A DNA stretch of 64,000 nucleotides, from contig NZ_CP042306.1 in the NCBI RefSeq assembly GCF_007859635.1, positions 62,001 through 126,000 of the forward strand, read 5' to 3'. Under the pieces are notes generated by a model. The model saw only the letters and a program-made list of their open reading frames with translations. It searched no databases and had not been told where the DNA came from. This document shows, piece by piece, positions 49,841-57,898 of this stretch. The translations under genes were made by a program, and so were the position numbers. Position 1 is the first letter of the stretch. Each line of letters begins with the position of its first letter. Origin of the DNA: Sphingomonas panacisoli. GTDB taxonomy: Bacteria; Pseudomonadota; Alphaproteobacteria; Sphingomonadales; Sphingomonadaceae.

Positions 49841-50791
49841 TCACGGTATCGGCGTCGCCCCGGCGGCGGGCGCGGGCGCGGGAGCGGTGTCGGGGGCCGA
49901 GGTCGCGCGCGGCGTCGGCGTGGCGCGAGGCGTGGGCGCGGCGGCAGGCTGGAACGCCGGTGGGATGGCCATGGCGCGCGGGCTGGCGGTCGCCGCGGGC
50001 GTCGGTGCTGCAGCGACCGGCGCGGCGGCGGTACCGCGCGCCTGGAGCGCGGTGGCGCTGATCGGCACGTCCTTGATCGCAACCTTGCCGTCGCCGAGCG
50101 GCGGGACCGCCGATCCGTTGACCGTGACCTGAATCTTGTCGGGCCGGCCGACATTGATCATCGGATTGTTGGCATCGCCGGGCACGTCGTAGCGCTCGCC
50201 CGCCGCCATCGTCTTTTCGAGCAGGGTCTTGCCGGTCGCGTCGTAGATCTTGAGCCAGACCGCGTCGGTCGCGGTCAGCGATACCTGGCCGCCAGAGGCC
50301 GGCGTCGGCGTCGCTTCGGGCGCGGCGGCGATGGTGTTCTCGACCACCGGCGCGGCTGGCTCGCTCGATCCGCGGAACATGCTGGTGCCGTACCAGATGA
50401 TCACGGCGATCACGACCAGCATGCCGATCATGCCCGCTACCGTCGCGAGGCCCGGCGAGGGGACGCGCTTGGGATCGCGGGGCTGGTAGGTTTCGTAGTC
50501 GGTCGTCGGCGCGAGCGGGAGCTGCGGGTTGTTGCGCACCTCCGCCGCGATCATCTTTTCGTCCAGCCCGACGGCACGTGCGTACGACTTGGCGAAACCG
50601 ATCGCGTACGTCGACGACGGCAGGCCGGCATAATTGCCCTGTTCGATCGCCTCGAGGTGCCGCATCGGCACGCGCGTGCGGCTGGCGATGTCAGCCAGCG
50701 TCAGCCCTTGCGCCTCGCGCGCTTCGCGCAACTTGTCGCCGGTGCTCTTGGGAAAGAGCGATGCCTGATCCGGCGTCTGTTCCTCGTCCAT
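49841..50791 (-). CDS. rodZ: RodZ-like helix-turn-helix membrane protein
   Basis: A 316-residue protein with a cytoplasmic Xre-type helix-turn-helix domain (about 18-80: G-D-K-L-R-E-A-R-E-A-Q-G-L-T-L-A-D-I-A), one membrane helix (about 115-135) and a periplasmic DUF4115 domain (W-L-K-I-Y-D-A-T-G-K ... ). A long P/A/T-rich tail follows. RodZ ties MreB to the cell wall and helps set cell shape. ATG 50791 is used; an in-frame TTG just upstream is rejected. cpoB follows 61 bases later. Confidence 0.85.
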   Translation of the reverse strand: MDEEQTPDQASLFPKSTGDKLREAREAQGLTLADIASRTRVPMRHLEAIEQGNYAGLPSSTYAIGFAKSYARAVGLDEKMIAAEVRNNPQLPLAPTTDYETYQPRDPKRVPSPGLATVAGMIGMLVVIAVIIWYGTSMFRGSSEPAAPVVENTIAAAPEATPTPASGGQVSLTATDAVWLKIYDATGKTLLEKTMAAGERYDVPGDANNPMINVGRPDKIQVTVNGSAVPPLGDGKVAIKDVPISATALQARGTAAAPVAAAPTPAATASPRAMAIPPAFQPAAAPTPRATPTPRATSAPDTAPAPAPAAGATPIP

Positions 50792-50903
50792 CAATCTCTC
50801 CGGCGTACAGGGTGCGACTTATTATGGCCCTCCGCCATGACGGCAGGATGTCGGCCAAAGCCCCGCCGCCGTCAACGCCAATCCGGCACGATTCGCCGTC
50901 GAT

Positions 50904-53180
50904 TCAGACGAGCTCGACCCCGTTTCGCGTCGCCCACTCGGTGAGGTGGCCGCGAACGTCGCGCGGCGGCGCGGCGAGCAGCCGGCCCATCTCGGCGACG
51001 ATCGCCCCGCGATCGAGGCTGCGGACCATCGCCTTGATCGGCCCGACCGCCGCCGGCGTAATCGACAATCTTTCGATTCCCAACCCGATCAACGCCATGG
51101 CCTCCAGCGGCCGCCCGCCCATCTCGCCGCACACCGCCAGGTCGACCCCGGCATCGCGGCACGGCCCGACGACGCGCCTGAGGAAGCGCAGGATCGACGG
51201 GCTCAGCCAGTCGTAACGCTCGGCGAGCTTGGGATTGGCGCGGTCCGCGGCGAACAGGAACTGGGTCAGATCGTTGGTGCCGACCGACAAGAATTGCAGG
51301 TTGGGGAGCAGCAGGTCGAGCTGTTCGGCCAAGCCGGGCACTTCGAGCATCGCGCCGTAGCGGATCTCGTTGGGCAGCCGCTTGCCGCGATCGGCGAGCC
51401 ATTGGCGCTGCGCTTCGAAGATCGCCTTGGCCTCGTCGAATTCCCACGGCTCGCTGACCATCGGGAACATCACGTTGAGCGTCCGCCCGCCCGCCGCCTC
51501 GATCAGCGCACGCGCCTGCGCCTTCATCAAACCGCCGCGTTCGAGCGCGAGCCGCAACGCCCGCCAGCCCATCGCCGGATTCTCTTCGATCTCGTCGTGC
51601 GTGTTGAGATAGGGCAATGCCTTGTCGCCGCCGATATCGACGGTGCGGAACACCACGGGCTTGTCGCCCGCCGCCTCCAGCACATCCTTGTACAGCCGCA
51701 ACTGGCGCTCGCGCTGGGGCAACGTCGCCGAGACGAGGAACTGGAATTCGGTGCGGAACAGCCCGATCCCGTCGGCGCCGGTCACGTCGAGCGCCGCGAC
51801 GTCGTCGCGCAGGCCCGCATTACACATCACCGTCAGCCGCACGCCGTCCTTGGTGATCGGCGCTTCGGCCTTGAGCGCGGCGAAGGCGGCGCGGCGTTTC
51901 TGGCGGAGGATCAGCTTGGCGTCGAACGCCTCCTCCATCGCGGCCGACGGTCGGACGAGCGCCGACCCGTTGCCGGTAACGTCGAGCAGCAACTGGTCGC
52001 CCTCGGCGACGTGCTGGCGCACGTTGCGGACGCGGCCGAGCACCGGCACGCCCATCGCCCGCGCGACGATGATGACGTGCGCGGTCAGCGATCCTTCCTC
52101 CAGGATCACGCCCTTCAACCGGCGTCTGTCGTATTCGAGCAGTTCGGCCGGCCCCAGGTTGCGCGCGATCAGGATCGTGTCCTGTCGCAGTCCGAGCTGC
52201 GCGGCGGTCCCCATCTGGCCCGACACGATGCGCAGCAGCCGGTTCGACAGATCCTCCAGATCGTGCATGCGATCCTGGAGCAGCGGGTCGCCGATCTGGC
52301 GCATCCGCATCCGCGTGCGCTGCTGGACGCGCTCGATCGCGGCTTCGGCGGTCAGGCCGCTATCGATCGCCTCGTTGATGCGGCGCGACCAGCCCTCGTC
52401 ATACGCGAACATCTTGTACATCGAGAGCACTTCGTCATGCTCGCCGCCGACGCCGAACTCGGCCTGCGCGGCCATCTTGTCGATCTGCTCGCGCATCTTG
52501 TCGAACGCGGCATAGACGCGGTGGCGCTCGGCCTCGGTATCCTCGGCGACGGTGTGTTCGATCGTGATGCGCGGCTGGTGATAGACGGCGTGGCCGATCC
52601 CCATGCCCTCGACCAGCTTCAGTCCGTCGAGCCGGATCGCGGCGGTCGATTGCGGACGCGAGGCGGGGTCGTTGCGCTGGTCGACCAGCCCGGCGCTGGC
52701 GATCAGTTCCGACAGCACCATCGCGACGGTCTGCAGCGCCTCGATCTCGACGTCTTCGTACTTGCGCGGATCGACATGTTGGACCGCGAGCACGCCGATC
52801 GCGCGTTCGCGGCGGATGATCGGGACGCCGGCAAAACTGTGGAACTCGTCCTCGCCGGTTTCCGGGCGATAGGCGAAGTCGGGGTGCGCGGTGGCCTCGT
52901 CGAGGTTCAGTGTCTCGACATTCTGCGCGATCGTCCCGACCAGACCCTCGCCGAGCGCGAGCTTGGTGACGTGGACCGCGGCCTGGTCGAGGCCGCGCGT
53001 CGCGTAGAGTTCGAGCAGCCCTTCGCGCAGCAGATAGATCGAGCAGACCTCGCTATCGAGCGCCTCCCCGATGATGCGGACGACCGCGTCGAGCTTGGCT
53101 TGCGGGCTCGACCGCGCCGCCATCACCTCATGGAGGTTGACGAGGATTTCGCGAGCGGAGGCAGCAGCGGTAACGGCCAT
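50904..53180 (-). CDS. ptsP: Nitrogen PTS enzyme I (PtsP) with GAF domain
   Basis: A 758-residue phosphoenolpyruvate-protein phosphotransferase. Residues about 1-165 form a GAF domain, which in characterised relatives senses nitrogen status through glutamine; the enzyme I module follows with the phosphohistidine region L-T-A-H-V-I-I-V-A-R-A-M-G-V-P and PEP-binding motifs G-I-G-L-F-R-T-E-F-Q-F and V-G-T-N-D-L-T-Q-F. It starts the nitrogen PTS phosphorelay (Npr, EIIA-Ntr), which modulates regulation and potassium balance. ATG 53180 is used rather than an in-frame TTG at 53186. Confidence 0.95.
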   Translation of the reverse strand: MAVTAAASAREILVNLHEVMAARSSPQAKLDAVVRIIGEALDSEVCSIYLLREGLLELYATRGLDQAAVHVTKLALGEGLVGTIAQNVETLNLDEATAHPDFAYRPETGEDEFHSFAGVPIIRRERAIGVLAVQHVDPRKYEDVEIEALQTVAMVLSELIASAGLVDQRNDPASRPQSTAAIRLDGLKLVEGMGIGHAVYHQPRITIEHTVAEDTEAERHRVYAAFDKMREQIDKMAAQAEFGVGGEHDEVLSMYKMFAYDEGWSRRINEAIDSGLTAEAAIERVQQRTRMRMRQIGDPLLQDRMHDLEDLSNRLLRIVSGQMGTAAQLGLRQDTILIARNLGPAELLEYDRRRLKGVILEEGSLTAHVIIVARAMGVPVLGRVRNVRQHVAEGDQLLLDVTGNGSALVRPSAAMEEAFDAKLILRQKRRAAFAALKAEAPITKDGVRLTVMCNAGLRDDVAALDVTGADGIGLFRTEFQFLVSATLPQRERQLRLYKDVLEAAGDKPVVFRTVDIGGDKALPYLNTHDEIEENPAMGWRALRLALERGGLMKAQARALIEAAGGRTLNVMFPMVSEPWEFDEAKAIFEAQRQWLADRGKRLPNEIRYGAMLEVPGLAEQLDLLLPNLQFLSVGTNDLTQFLFAADRANPKLAERYDWLSPSILRFLRRVVGPCRDAGVDLAVCGEMGGRPLEAMALIGLGIERLSITPAAVGPIKAMVRSLDRGAIVAEMGRLLAAPPRDVRGHLTEWATRNGVELV

Positions 53181-53244
53181 TCCCAACCGCTAGCAGTTTG
53201 GTCGCGGCGGCGCCATTGCAGCCGCCGCAACTTAAACTGCGGCG

Positions 53245-53799
53245 TCAGAAACCGCGCGGTGCGATGGGAACCGCCGCCGACACCGCCACGACGGTCGTCG
53301 ATGCCGGGCCGCCGGCGAATTGATCCTGGGGCGACGAACTCCAGAACGGCGCTTCGAGCACGGGCAGTTCGGCTTTCGCGAACGCCATCAGCGCGCCCTG
53401 ATCGACGGTACCGATCTGCGCGAGCACGTCCTTGGCGGTCGCGCAGAATGCGGCCTGGGCGGGCGGCTGCGCGAAGAAATTGTAGAGCTTGGTCATGTCG
53501 CGTTCGCGGGCGTCCTGCCACTTCGCGCCATATTGCGCCTTGTAGCGCGCATCGACCGCGGCGTTGGCAGCGGTCAGCGCCGCGCTGTTGCGGCGGATCA
53601 GCGAATTATAGGCGGCGACCGTAGTCGCTTCGTCGGCATCGCGGCAGCCGAGTGCTGCGACGTTCAGTGCGACGCGGACGTGCCACAAGGTTTCGAGCGG
53701 CGAGATGTCGGCATCGACGACCGCCGGCTTGAACGTCTGTGCGGCGGCGGGCGCCCCCGCGACGAGAGTCAGCGGCAGCAAGGCAAGAAGAATACGCAT
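53245..53799 (-). CDS. Secreted hypothetical protein (184 aa)
   Basis: A 184-residue exported protein. The signal peptide M-R-I-L-L-A-L-L-P-L-T-L ends near A-A-A-Q. The mature part is helical, with conserved-looking cysteines in the C-R-D-A and F-C-A-T segments that could form a disulfide. I do not recognise a family. It is monocistronic between ptsP and the YdeI-like gene. Codon use matches neighbours. Confidence 0.7.
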   Translation of the reverse strand: MRILLALLPLTLVAGAPAAAQTFKPAVVDADISPLETLWHVRVALNVAALGCRDADEATTVAAYNSLIRRNSAALTAANAAVDARYKAQYGAKWQDARERDMTKLYNFFAQPPAQAAFCATAKDVLAQIGTVDQGALMAFAKAELPVLEAPFWSSSPQDQFAGGPASTTVVAVSAAVPIAPRGF

Positions 53800-53922
53800 G
53801 GTTACAACCCCCTAGGCGCGCCAGCCCCACGCGGCGCGACAGAGGAATGGTCACCTGGATGCGGCCAACAACTCCTTCAAAAGAGCCGTCAATTTCGCGT
53901 TAGGCACGTTTATTCGGAACTT

Positions 53923-54501
53923 TCAGTGCAGCGTTTCGTGCGCCGCGCACATCGCGACGAACTTGGCGATCCGCGCGGCGCGTGTCTCGGGCTTCTTCGC
54001 GTCGTGGACGCGGTAGAGGATGGCGTAGCGGTTGGCGCCGGTCAGCGTGTCGAAGAACGCACGCGCCTTGGGGTTGGCGTCGAGCGCCGCGCGCAGGTCG
54101 TCGGGTTCGGTCGCGGTGGAAGCGGGGGCGTAGGCGGCGTCCCAGCGGCCGTCGCCCTTCGCCGCGGCGATTTCGGCATGGCCCGCTGTCGATACGCGCC
54201 CGTCCGCCGCCAGTTGCTCGACGCGTTTGCGGTTCTTCTCCGACCATTTGCTCTTCGCCGTGCGCGGGGTGAAGCGCGTCAGGAACCAGGCGTCGTCATA
54301 TTTGTCGATCTGCCCGTCGATCCATCCATGGCATAACGCCCCATCGATCGCCTGCGCCTTGGTCAGCGCCGAATCGGCATTCCCTGCCTTGGCGATCTTG
54401 AGCCACAGGCCTTTCGCCTCGCGCGGCTGATCCGCGAGCCATTTTTCCCACGCGTCGAGGTCGTCGAACGCGATGACCGGCAGCCCTGCTTTCATCTCCA
54501 T
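53923..54501 (-). CDS. YdeI/OmpD-associated family protein
   Basis: A 192-residue protein of the YdeI (bacteriocin-protection/OmpD-associated) family. The W-L-K-I-A-K-A segment, the D-G-A-L-C-H-G-W-I-D-G-Q core and F-T-P-R-T-A-K-S-K-W-S-E-K-N are typical. The molecular function is unknown. ATG 54501 is used; an in-frame TTG at 54537 would lengthen it. It diverges from the padR gene, whose operator may also affect it. Confidence 0.85.
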   Translation of the reverse strand: MEMKAGLPVIAFDDLDAWEKWLADQPREAKGLWLKIAKAGNADSALTKAQAIDGALCHGWIDGQIDKYDDAWFLTRFTPRTAKSKWSEKNRKRVEQLAADGRVSTAGHAEIAAAKGDGRWDAAYAPASTATEPDDLRAALDANPKARAFFDTLTGANRYAILYRVHDAKKPETRAARIAKFVAMCAAHETLH

Positions 54502-54543
54502 GCGCAGCCAATCGCATCCGAGCGCTTGACTCTTCAATTACTG

Positions 54544-54554
54544 TGTATCATACA
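54544..54554. promoter_or_regulatory. Candidate PadR operator
   Basis: TGTATCATACA is a perfect palindrome around a central C, 32 bases before the padR start, next to GTGT-N5-ACAC at 54557-54569. AT-rich palindromes with TGT/ACA arms are typical PadR sites, so autoregulation is likely. Confidence 0.45.
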
Positions 54555-54586
54555 GTGTATGTCACACACTATGCGAGACACAGGTT

Positions 54587-54928
54587 TTGCCGACCGATGA
54601 CGATCTGTTCGAGAAAATGCGCGTCGAGCTGCGCCGCGGGTCGCTGGTGCTCGCCGTGCTCGGGGCGCTTCGCGAGGAACGCTATGGCTACACGTTGCGC
54701 CAGAGCTTGGAGGAGGCCGGCCTGCCGATCGACGAAGGCGCGCTCTACCCGCTGCTGCGCCGGCTCGAAGCCCAAGGCCTGCTGACCAGCGAATGGCGCG
54801 AGGACGCCAAGCGCACCAAGCGATTCTACCAACTGTCGACCCAGGGCGTGGAAACGCTCGCGCAATTGCTCGGCGAATGGAACGCGATCTCCGAATCGAT
54901 CCTGCGCCTCACCGAAAAGGACAAGTAA
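54587..54928 (+). CDS. PadR family transcriptional regulator
   Basis: A 113-residue PadR-type winged-helix protein. The motif G-A-L-R-E-E-R-Y-G-Y-T-L-R-Q-S-L and the wing E-G-A-L-Y-P-L-L-R-R-L-E-A-Q-G-L-L are characteristic, followed by a C-terminal dimerising helix. It starts at TTG 54587; the nearest in-frame ATG (54617) would cut into the domain. It ends two bases before the partner membrane-protein gene, a common PadR arrangement in which the regulator controls an operon with a membrane protein. Confidence 0.88.
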   Translation: MPTDDDLFEKMRVELRRGSLVLAVLGALREERYGYTLRQSLEEAGLPIDEGALYPLLRRLEAQGLLTSEWREDAKRTKRFYQLSTQGVETLAQLLGEWNAISESILRLTEKDK

Positions 54929-54929
54929 G

Positions 54930-55898
54930 ATGGACTTGATCGACCGCTATCTGTCCGCGATCCGCTGGAACCTGCCGCGCGGCAGCAACGCCGAGGATAT
55001 CCTGGCCGAACTGCGCGACGTGATCGGCAACCGGATCGAGGAACGCGAGGACGCGCTCGGCCGCCCGTTGGACGAGAAAGAAGTCGGCGTGGTGCTGCGC
55101 GACTTCGGCCATCCGCTGGTGGTCGCCGCGCGCTACGGCACGCAGCAATGGCTGATCGGGCCGGACCTGTTCCCGTTCTACTGGTTCGCGCTGAAGGTCG
55201 TGCTCGCGATCAGCGTGTTGCTGACCTTGCTGTCGGGCGTCGGCGACATCGTTGCCGGCGGGCATCCGCTCCAGTCGCTGGCGCACGTGCTCGGCGGGGC
55301 GTGGTGGTCGCTGCTCGGCAATGCCGGGTTCGTCACGCTGATCTTCGCGATCATCGAACGCACCGGCTGGCTGACCGATCATCTCGGCCGCTGGTCGCCC
55401 GAGCATTTGCCCGATTTGGGCGATCTCAAGATCAAGACCAAGCCGCAGAGCCAGTGGGAATCGGTGTTCGAAGTCGTTGTCGGGATCGGCATCATCGCGT
55501 GGTGGGCCGGCTTCGTCCCGCTCCCGATCGCCTATACCGACGTCAAGGGCCTGACCCTGGTCCCCGATCCGATCTGGACGGTGATGTGGCTGCCGATCCT
55601 GGTGCTGCTGATCGCGCGGACGGTGTTCAACCTGGTACAATGGCTGCGCCCGCGCTGGAAGGCGGTGCGGGGCGTGCTCAGCGTCGGCACCGCGGCGGCC
55701 GCGATCGGCATATTGGTGATCGTCTACCAGGCCGGCCATTGGGTGACCGCGACCTCGGCGACGATGCCCGCCGGCCAGATCGCCGATATCGACCGTAGCA
55801 CCAACCTCGGCATCCACTACGCGCTGATCGTCGGCGGGGTGATCTGGGTCCTGCAATGCGGCAAGGAATTGTGGCGGATCGCGGTGGCCAAGCGGTGA
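54930..55898 (+). CDS. Membrane protein with HAAS-like N-terminal domain
   Basis: A 322-residue protein. The N-terminal soluble helical region (about 1-65, Y-L-S-A-I-R-W-N-L-P ... I-L-A-E-L-R-D-V-I ... V-V-L-R-D-F-G-H-P) resembles the HAAS domain that commonly sits next to PadR regulators. About seven membrane helices follow. Function is unknown; HAAS proteins are thought to work with the neighbouring PadR. It is translated two bases after padR. Confidence 0.8.
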   Translation: MDLIDRYLSAIRWNLPRGSNAEDILAELRDVIGNRIEEREDALGRPLDEKEVGVVLRDFGHPLVVAARYGTQQWLIGPDLFPFYWFALKVVLAISVLLTLLSGVGDIVAGGHPLQSLAHVLGGAWWSLLGNAGFVTLIFAIIERTGWLTDHLGRWSPEHLPDLGDLKIKTKPQSQWESVFEVVVGIGIIAWWAGFVPLPIAYTDVKGLTLVPDPIWTVMWLPILVLLIARTVFNLVQWLRPRWKAVRGVLSVGTAAAAIGILVIVYQAGHWVTATSATMPAGQIADIDRSTNLGIHYALIVGGVIWVLQCGKELWRIAVAKR

Positions 55899-55961
55899 CG
55901 CTTGCAATGTAGGATTTCGCCTGACAGCGTCGTCCGGCTCTTTGACATCGCGATTATCCCG

Positions 55962-56051
55962 CCCGTGCTCCTGCGAAAGCAGGAGCCCAGGGTCACTATC
56001 GCGATCGGTATGCCATGAGGTCCTGGGTTCCTGCTTTCGCAGGAACACGGG
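55962..56051. repeat. Palindromic intergenic repeat, family A copy 2
   Basis: A 31-base arm (55962-55992, CCCGTGCTCCTGCGAAAGC...) pairs with 56022-56051 with a few changes, and each half is itself a hairpin. Same family as 22454-22530. It lies between convergent genes. Confidence 0.8.
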
Positions 56052-56095
56052 AAATCTAAAAAACGCGGAAGTTTGGGCCGCCGGCGGAACACCGC

Positions 56096-56123
56096 GTTAG
56101 TGTCACCCTGGTGTCAACTTAGC
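56096..56123 (-). repeat. TGACAC element, copy 2, just after NMO stop
   Basis: Read on the minus strand it is 25/28 identical to 3974-4001, with two spaced TGACAC units. It begins two bases after the nitronate monooxygenase stop codon, in sense orientation, exactly as the first copy does behind the ligase gene. Confidence 0.6.
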
Positions 56124-56125
56124 GG

Positions 56126-57157
56126 TCAGGCCGCGCGTTTCTCCAGCGCATGCGCGGCCTCGGCCATCAGTTGCGCGATGATGTCGGCGACGGGTTCCTC
56201 CTTGGTCACCATGCCGACCGACTGGCCGGCCATGAGCGAGCCATGCTCGACATCGCCGTCGATCACCGCACGGCGCAGCGCGCCCGCCCAGTAATGCTCG
56301 ATCTGGAGCTGCGCCTCCAGCATCTCGACCTTCCCTTCGTCGAGCAGTTGTGCGACCTCGCGCTGCTTGGCGGTGAACAGCTCGCCGCCGGCATTCTTGA
56401 GCGCGCGGACCGGGATGACGGGCAGGCGCGGGTCGATCTGGACGCTCGACACTGCGTCGCGGGCGGAAGCGCGGAAGAACGCCTTTTTGAAATTCGGATG
56501 CGCGATGCTCTCGGTCGCGCAGGCGAAGCGCGTGCCGAGCTGAACCCCCGCCGCGCCCATGTCGAGATAGGCCGAAATCGCCTCGCCGCGGCCGATCCCG
56601 CCCGCGACGAACACCGGGACGTCGGCGGCGACCTCGGGCAGGATCTCCTGCGCTAGCACGCTGGTCGATACCGGCCCGATATGCCCGCCGGCCTCCATCC
56701 CCTCGACCACCAAAGCATCGACGCCCGAGCGGATCAGCTTCTTCGCCAGACTGAGCGCGGGGGCGAAACAGATCACCTTCGCGCCGGTCTCCTTGATCGC
56801 CTCGAGCGACCCCTTGGGCGGCAATCCGCCCGCTAATACGACGTGCGTGACCTCATGCTTCGCGCACACAGCGATCAGCTCGAACAGCATCGGGTGCATC
56901 GTGATCAAGTTCACGCCGAACGGCTTCGATGTCAGCGCCTTGGTTCCGGCAATCTCGGCGTCGAGCAGTTCGGGCGTCATCGCCCCGCACGCGATCAGTC
57001 CGAACCCGCCGGCGTTCGAGATCGCGGCGACCAGGTTCCGCTCGGACACCCACGACATCGCCCCGCACAGGATCGCGACCTCGCTGCCCAGAAATTCGAC
57101 GCCCCGCGCCATGCGCCGCTCAAGGCGCTCGGCGCCGATGGAAGATGCGTTACTCAT
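56126..57157 (-). CDS. Nitronate monooxygenase family flavoprotein
   Basis: A 343-residue TIM-barrel FMN enzyme of the nitronate monooxygenase / FabK-like family. Typical signatures: V-A-I-L-C-G-A-M-S-W near the start, G-L-I-A-C-G, A-L-V-V-E-G-M-E-A-G-G-H and F-V-A-G-G-I-G-R-G-E-A. It may oxidise toxic nitronates or act as an enoyl reductase; sequence alone does not decide. It diverges from the GntR gene with an operator between them. Confidence 0.85.
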   Translation of the reverse strand: MSNASSIGAERLERRMARGVEFLGSEVAILCGAMSWVSERNLVAAISNAGGFGLIACGAMTPELLDAEIAGTKALTSKPFGVNLITMHPMLFELIAVCAKHEVTHVVLAGGLPPKGSLEAIKETGAKVICFAPALSLAKKLIRSGVDALVVEGMEAGGHIGPVSTSVLAQEILPEVAADVPVFVAGGIGRGEAISAYLDMGAAGVQLGTRFACATESIAHPNFKKAFFRASARDAVSSVQIDPRLPVIPVRALKNAGGELFTAKQREVAQLLDEGKVEMLEAQLQIEHYWAGALRRAVIDGDVEHGSLMAGQSVGMVTKEEPVADIIAQLMAEAAHALEKRAA

Positions 57158-57229
57158 ATGTCGGCGACTAGCCGCGTGTTGGGTCGGGTAGCAAGCAAAG
57201 GATCATGTACTTGCGCCATCGATTGTATT

Positions 57230-57239
57230 TTGTATACAA
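57230..57239. promoter_or_regulatory. Candidate GntR operator TTGTATACAA
   Basis: A perfect 10-base palindrome lies five bases before the GntR start codon, where a ribosome site would be expected. FadR-type GntR proteins often bind such T-T-G-T-A-T-A-C-A-A sites, so self-repression and possibly control of the divergent nitronate monooxygenase are likely. Confidence 0.5.
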
Positions 57240-57244
57240 GATGC

Positions 57245-57898
57245 ATGTCGCATTCGAATTGGCCACGATTGAGCGATCGGTTGCGTACCGATCTTCGGTC
57301 GCGAATCATTGCCGGCGACTTCGCCATGGGTGCCCGTCTCGAGGAGGTGGGCCTCGCCGCCGATCTAGGCGTAAGCCGCACGCCGCTGCGAGAAGCGCTT
57401 CACGGTCTCGAGCAGGAAGGGTTGGTAATCTCGCGTCCGCGCCGCGGATTCATCGTGGCGCCGTTGGATCAGAAGGCCGTTCGGGATTTCTATCCCATGC
57501 TCGGCAGCCTCGAAGCGCTGGTGGTGGAATCGTCCTGCGCGGCACTCCGCGACCAAGTGCCGCAATTGCGCACGCTGAACGCCGGCCTCGCACTTCCGGC
57601 GGTCTCGCCGCAAAAATCCAGGGTTGCCGACCGGGCATTTCACGCCGCCTTACGAAGCGCCTGTACGAATCAGCCACTACTTCGCCTGCTGGGCGCGCAA
57701 GAGGCAGTTGCATACCGACTGGATGGCGCCATGCGGCGCGGAATGGTGGATACATCCGGCTCCCATCGACAGCATGAAACGATCATCGCCGCGCTCGCCG
57801 ACGGCGACGCGCGTAGCGCCAGCGACGCAGTGCGCGACCATTGGCGGTGCGGTGAGGAAGCGGTCATCGCGTGGATGGAGCACAACGATGTTCAATAA
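57245..57898 (+). CDS. GntR family regulator (FCD type)
   Basis: A 217-residue FadR-subfamily GntR regulator. The winged helix (L-S-D-R-L-R-T-D-L-R-S-R-I-I-A-G-D-F ... S-R-T-P-L-R-E-A-L) is followed by an FCD effector domain with conserved acidic and histidine residues in D-R-A-F-H-A-A-L and R-Q-H-E-T-I-I. It overlaps the amidohydrolase gene by 11 bases and likely controls it. The DNA around 57.2-59.5 kb looks somewhat less GC-biased than neighbours, hinting at later acquisition. Confidence 0.9.
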   Translation: MSHSNWPRLSDRLRTDLRSRIIAGDFAMGARLEEVGLAADLGVSRTPLREALHGLEQEGLVISRPRRGFIVAPLDQKAVRDFYPMLGSLEALVVESSCAALRDQVPQLRTLNAGLALPAVSPQKSRVADRAFHAALRSACTNQPLLRLLGAQEAVAYRLDGAMRRGMVDTSGSHRQHETIIAALADGDARSASDAVRDHWRCGEEAVIAWMEHNDVQ

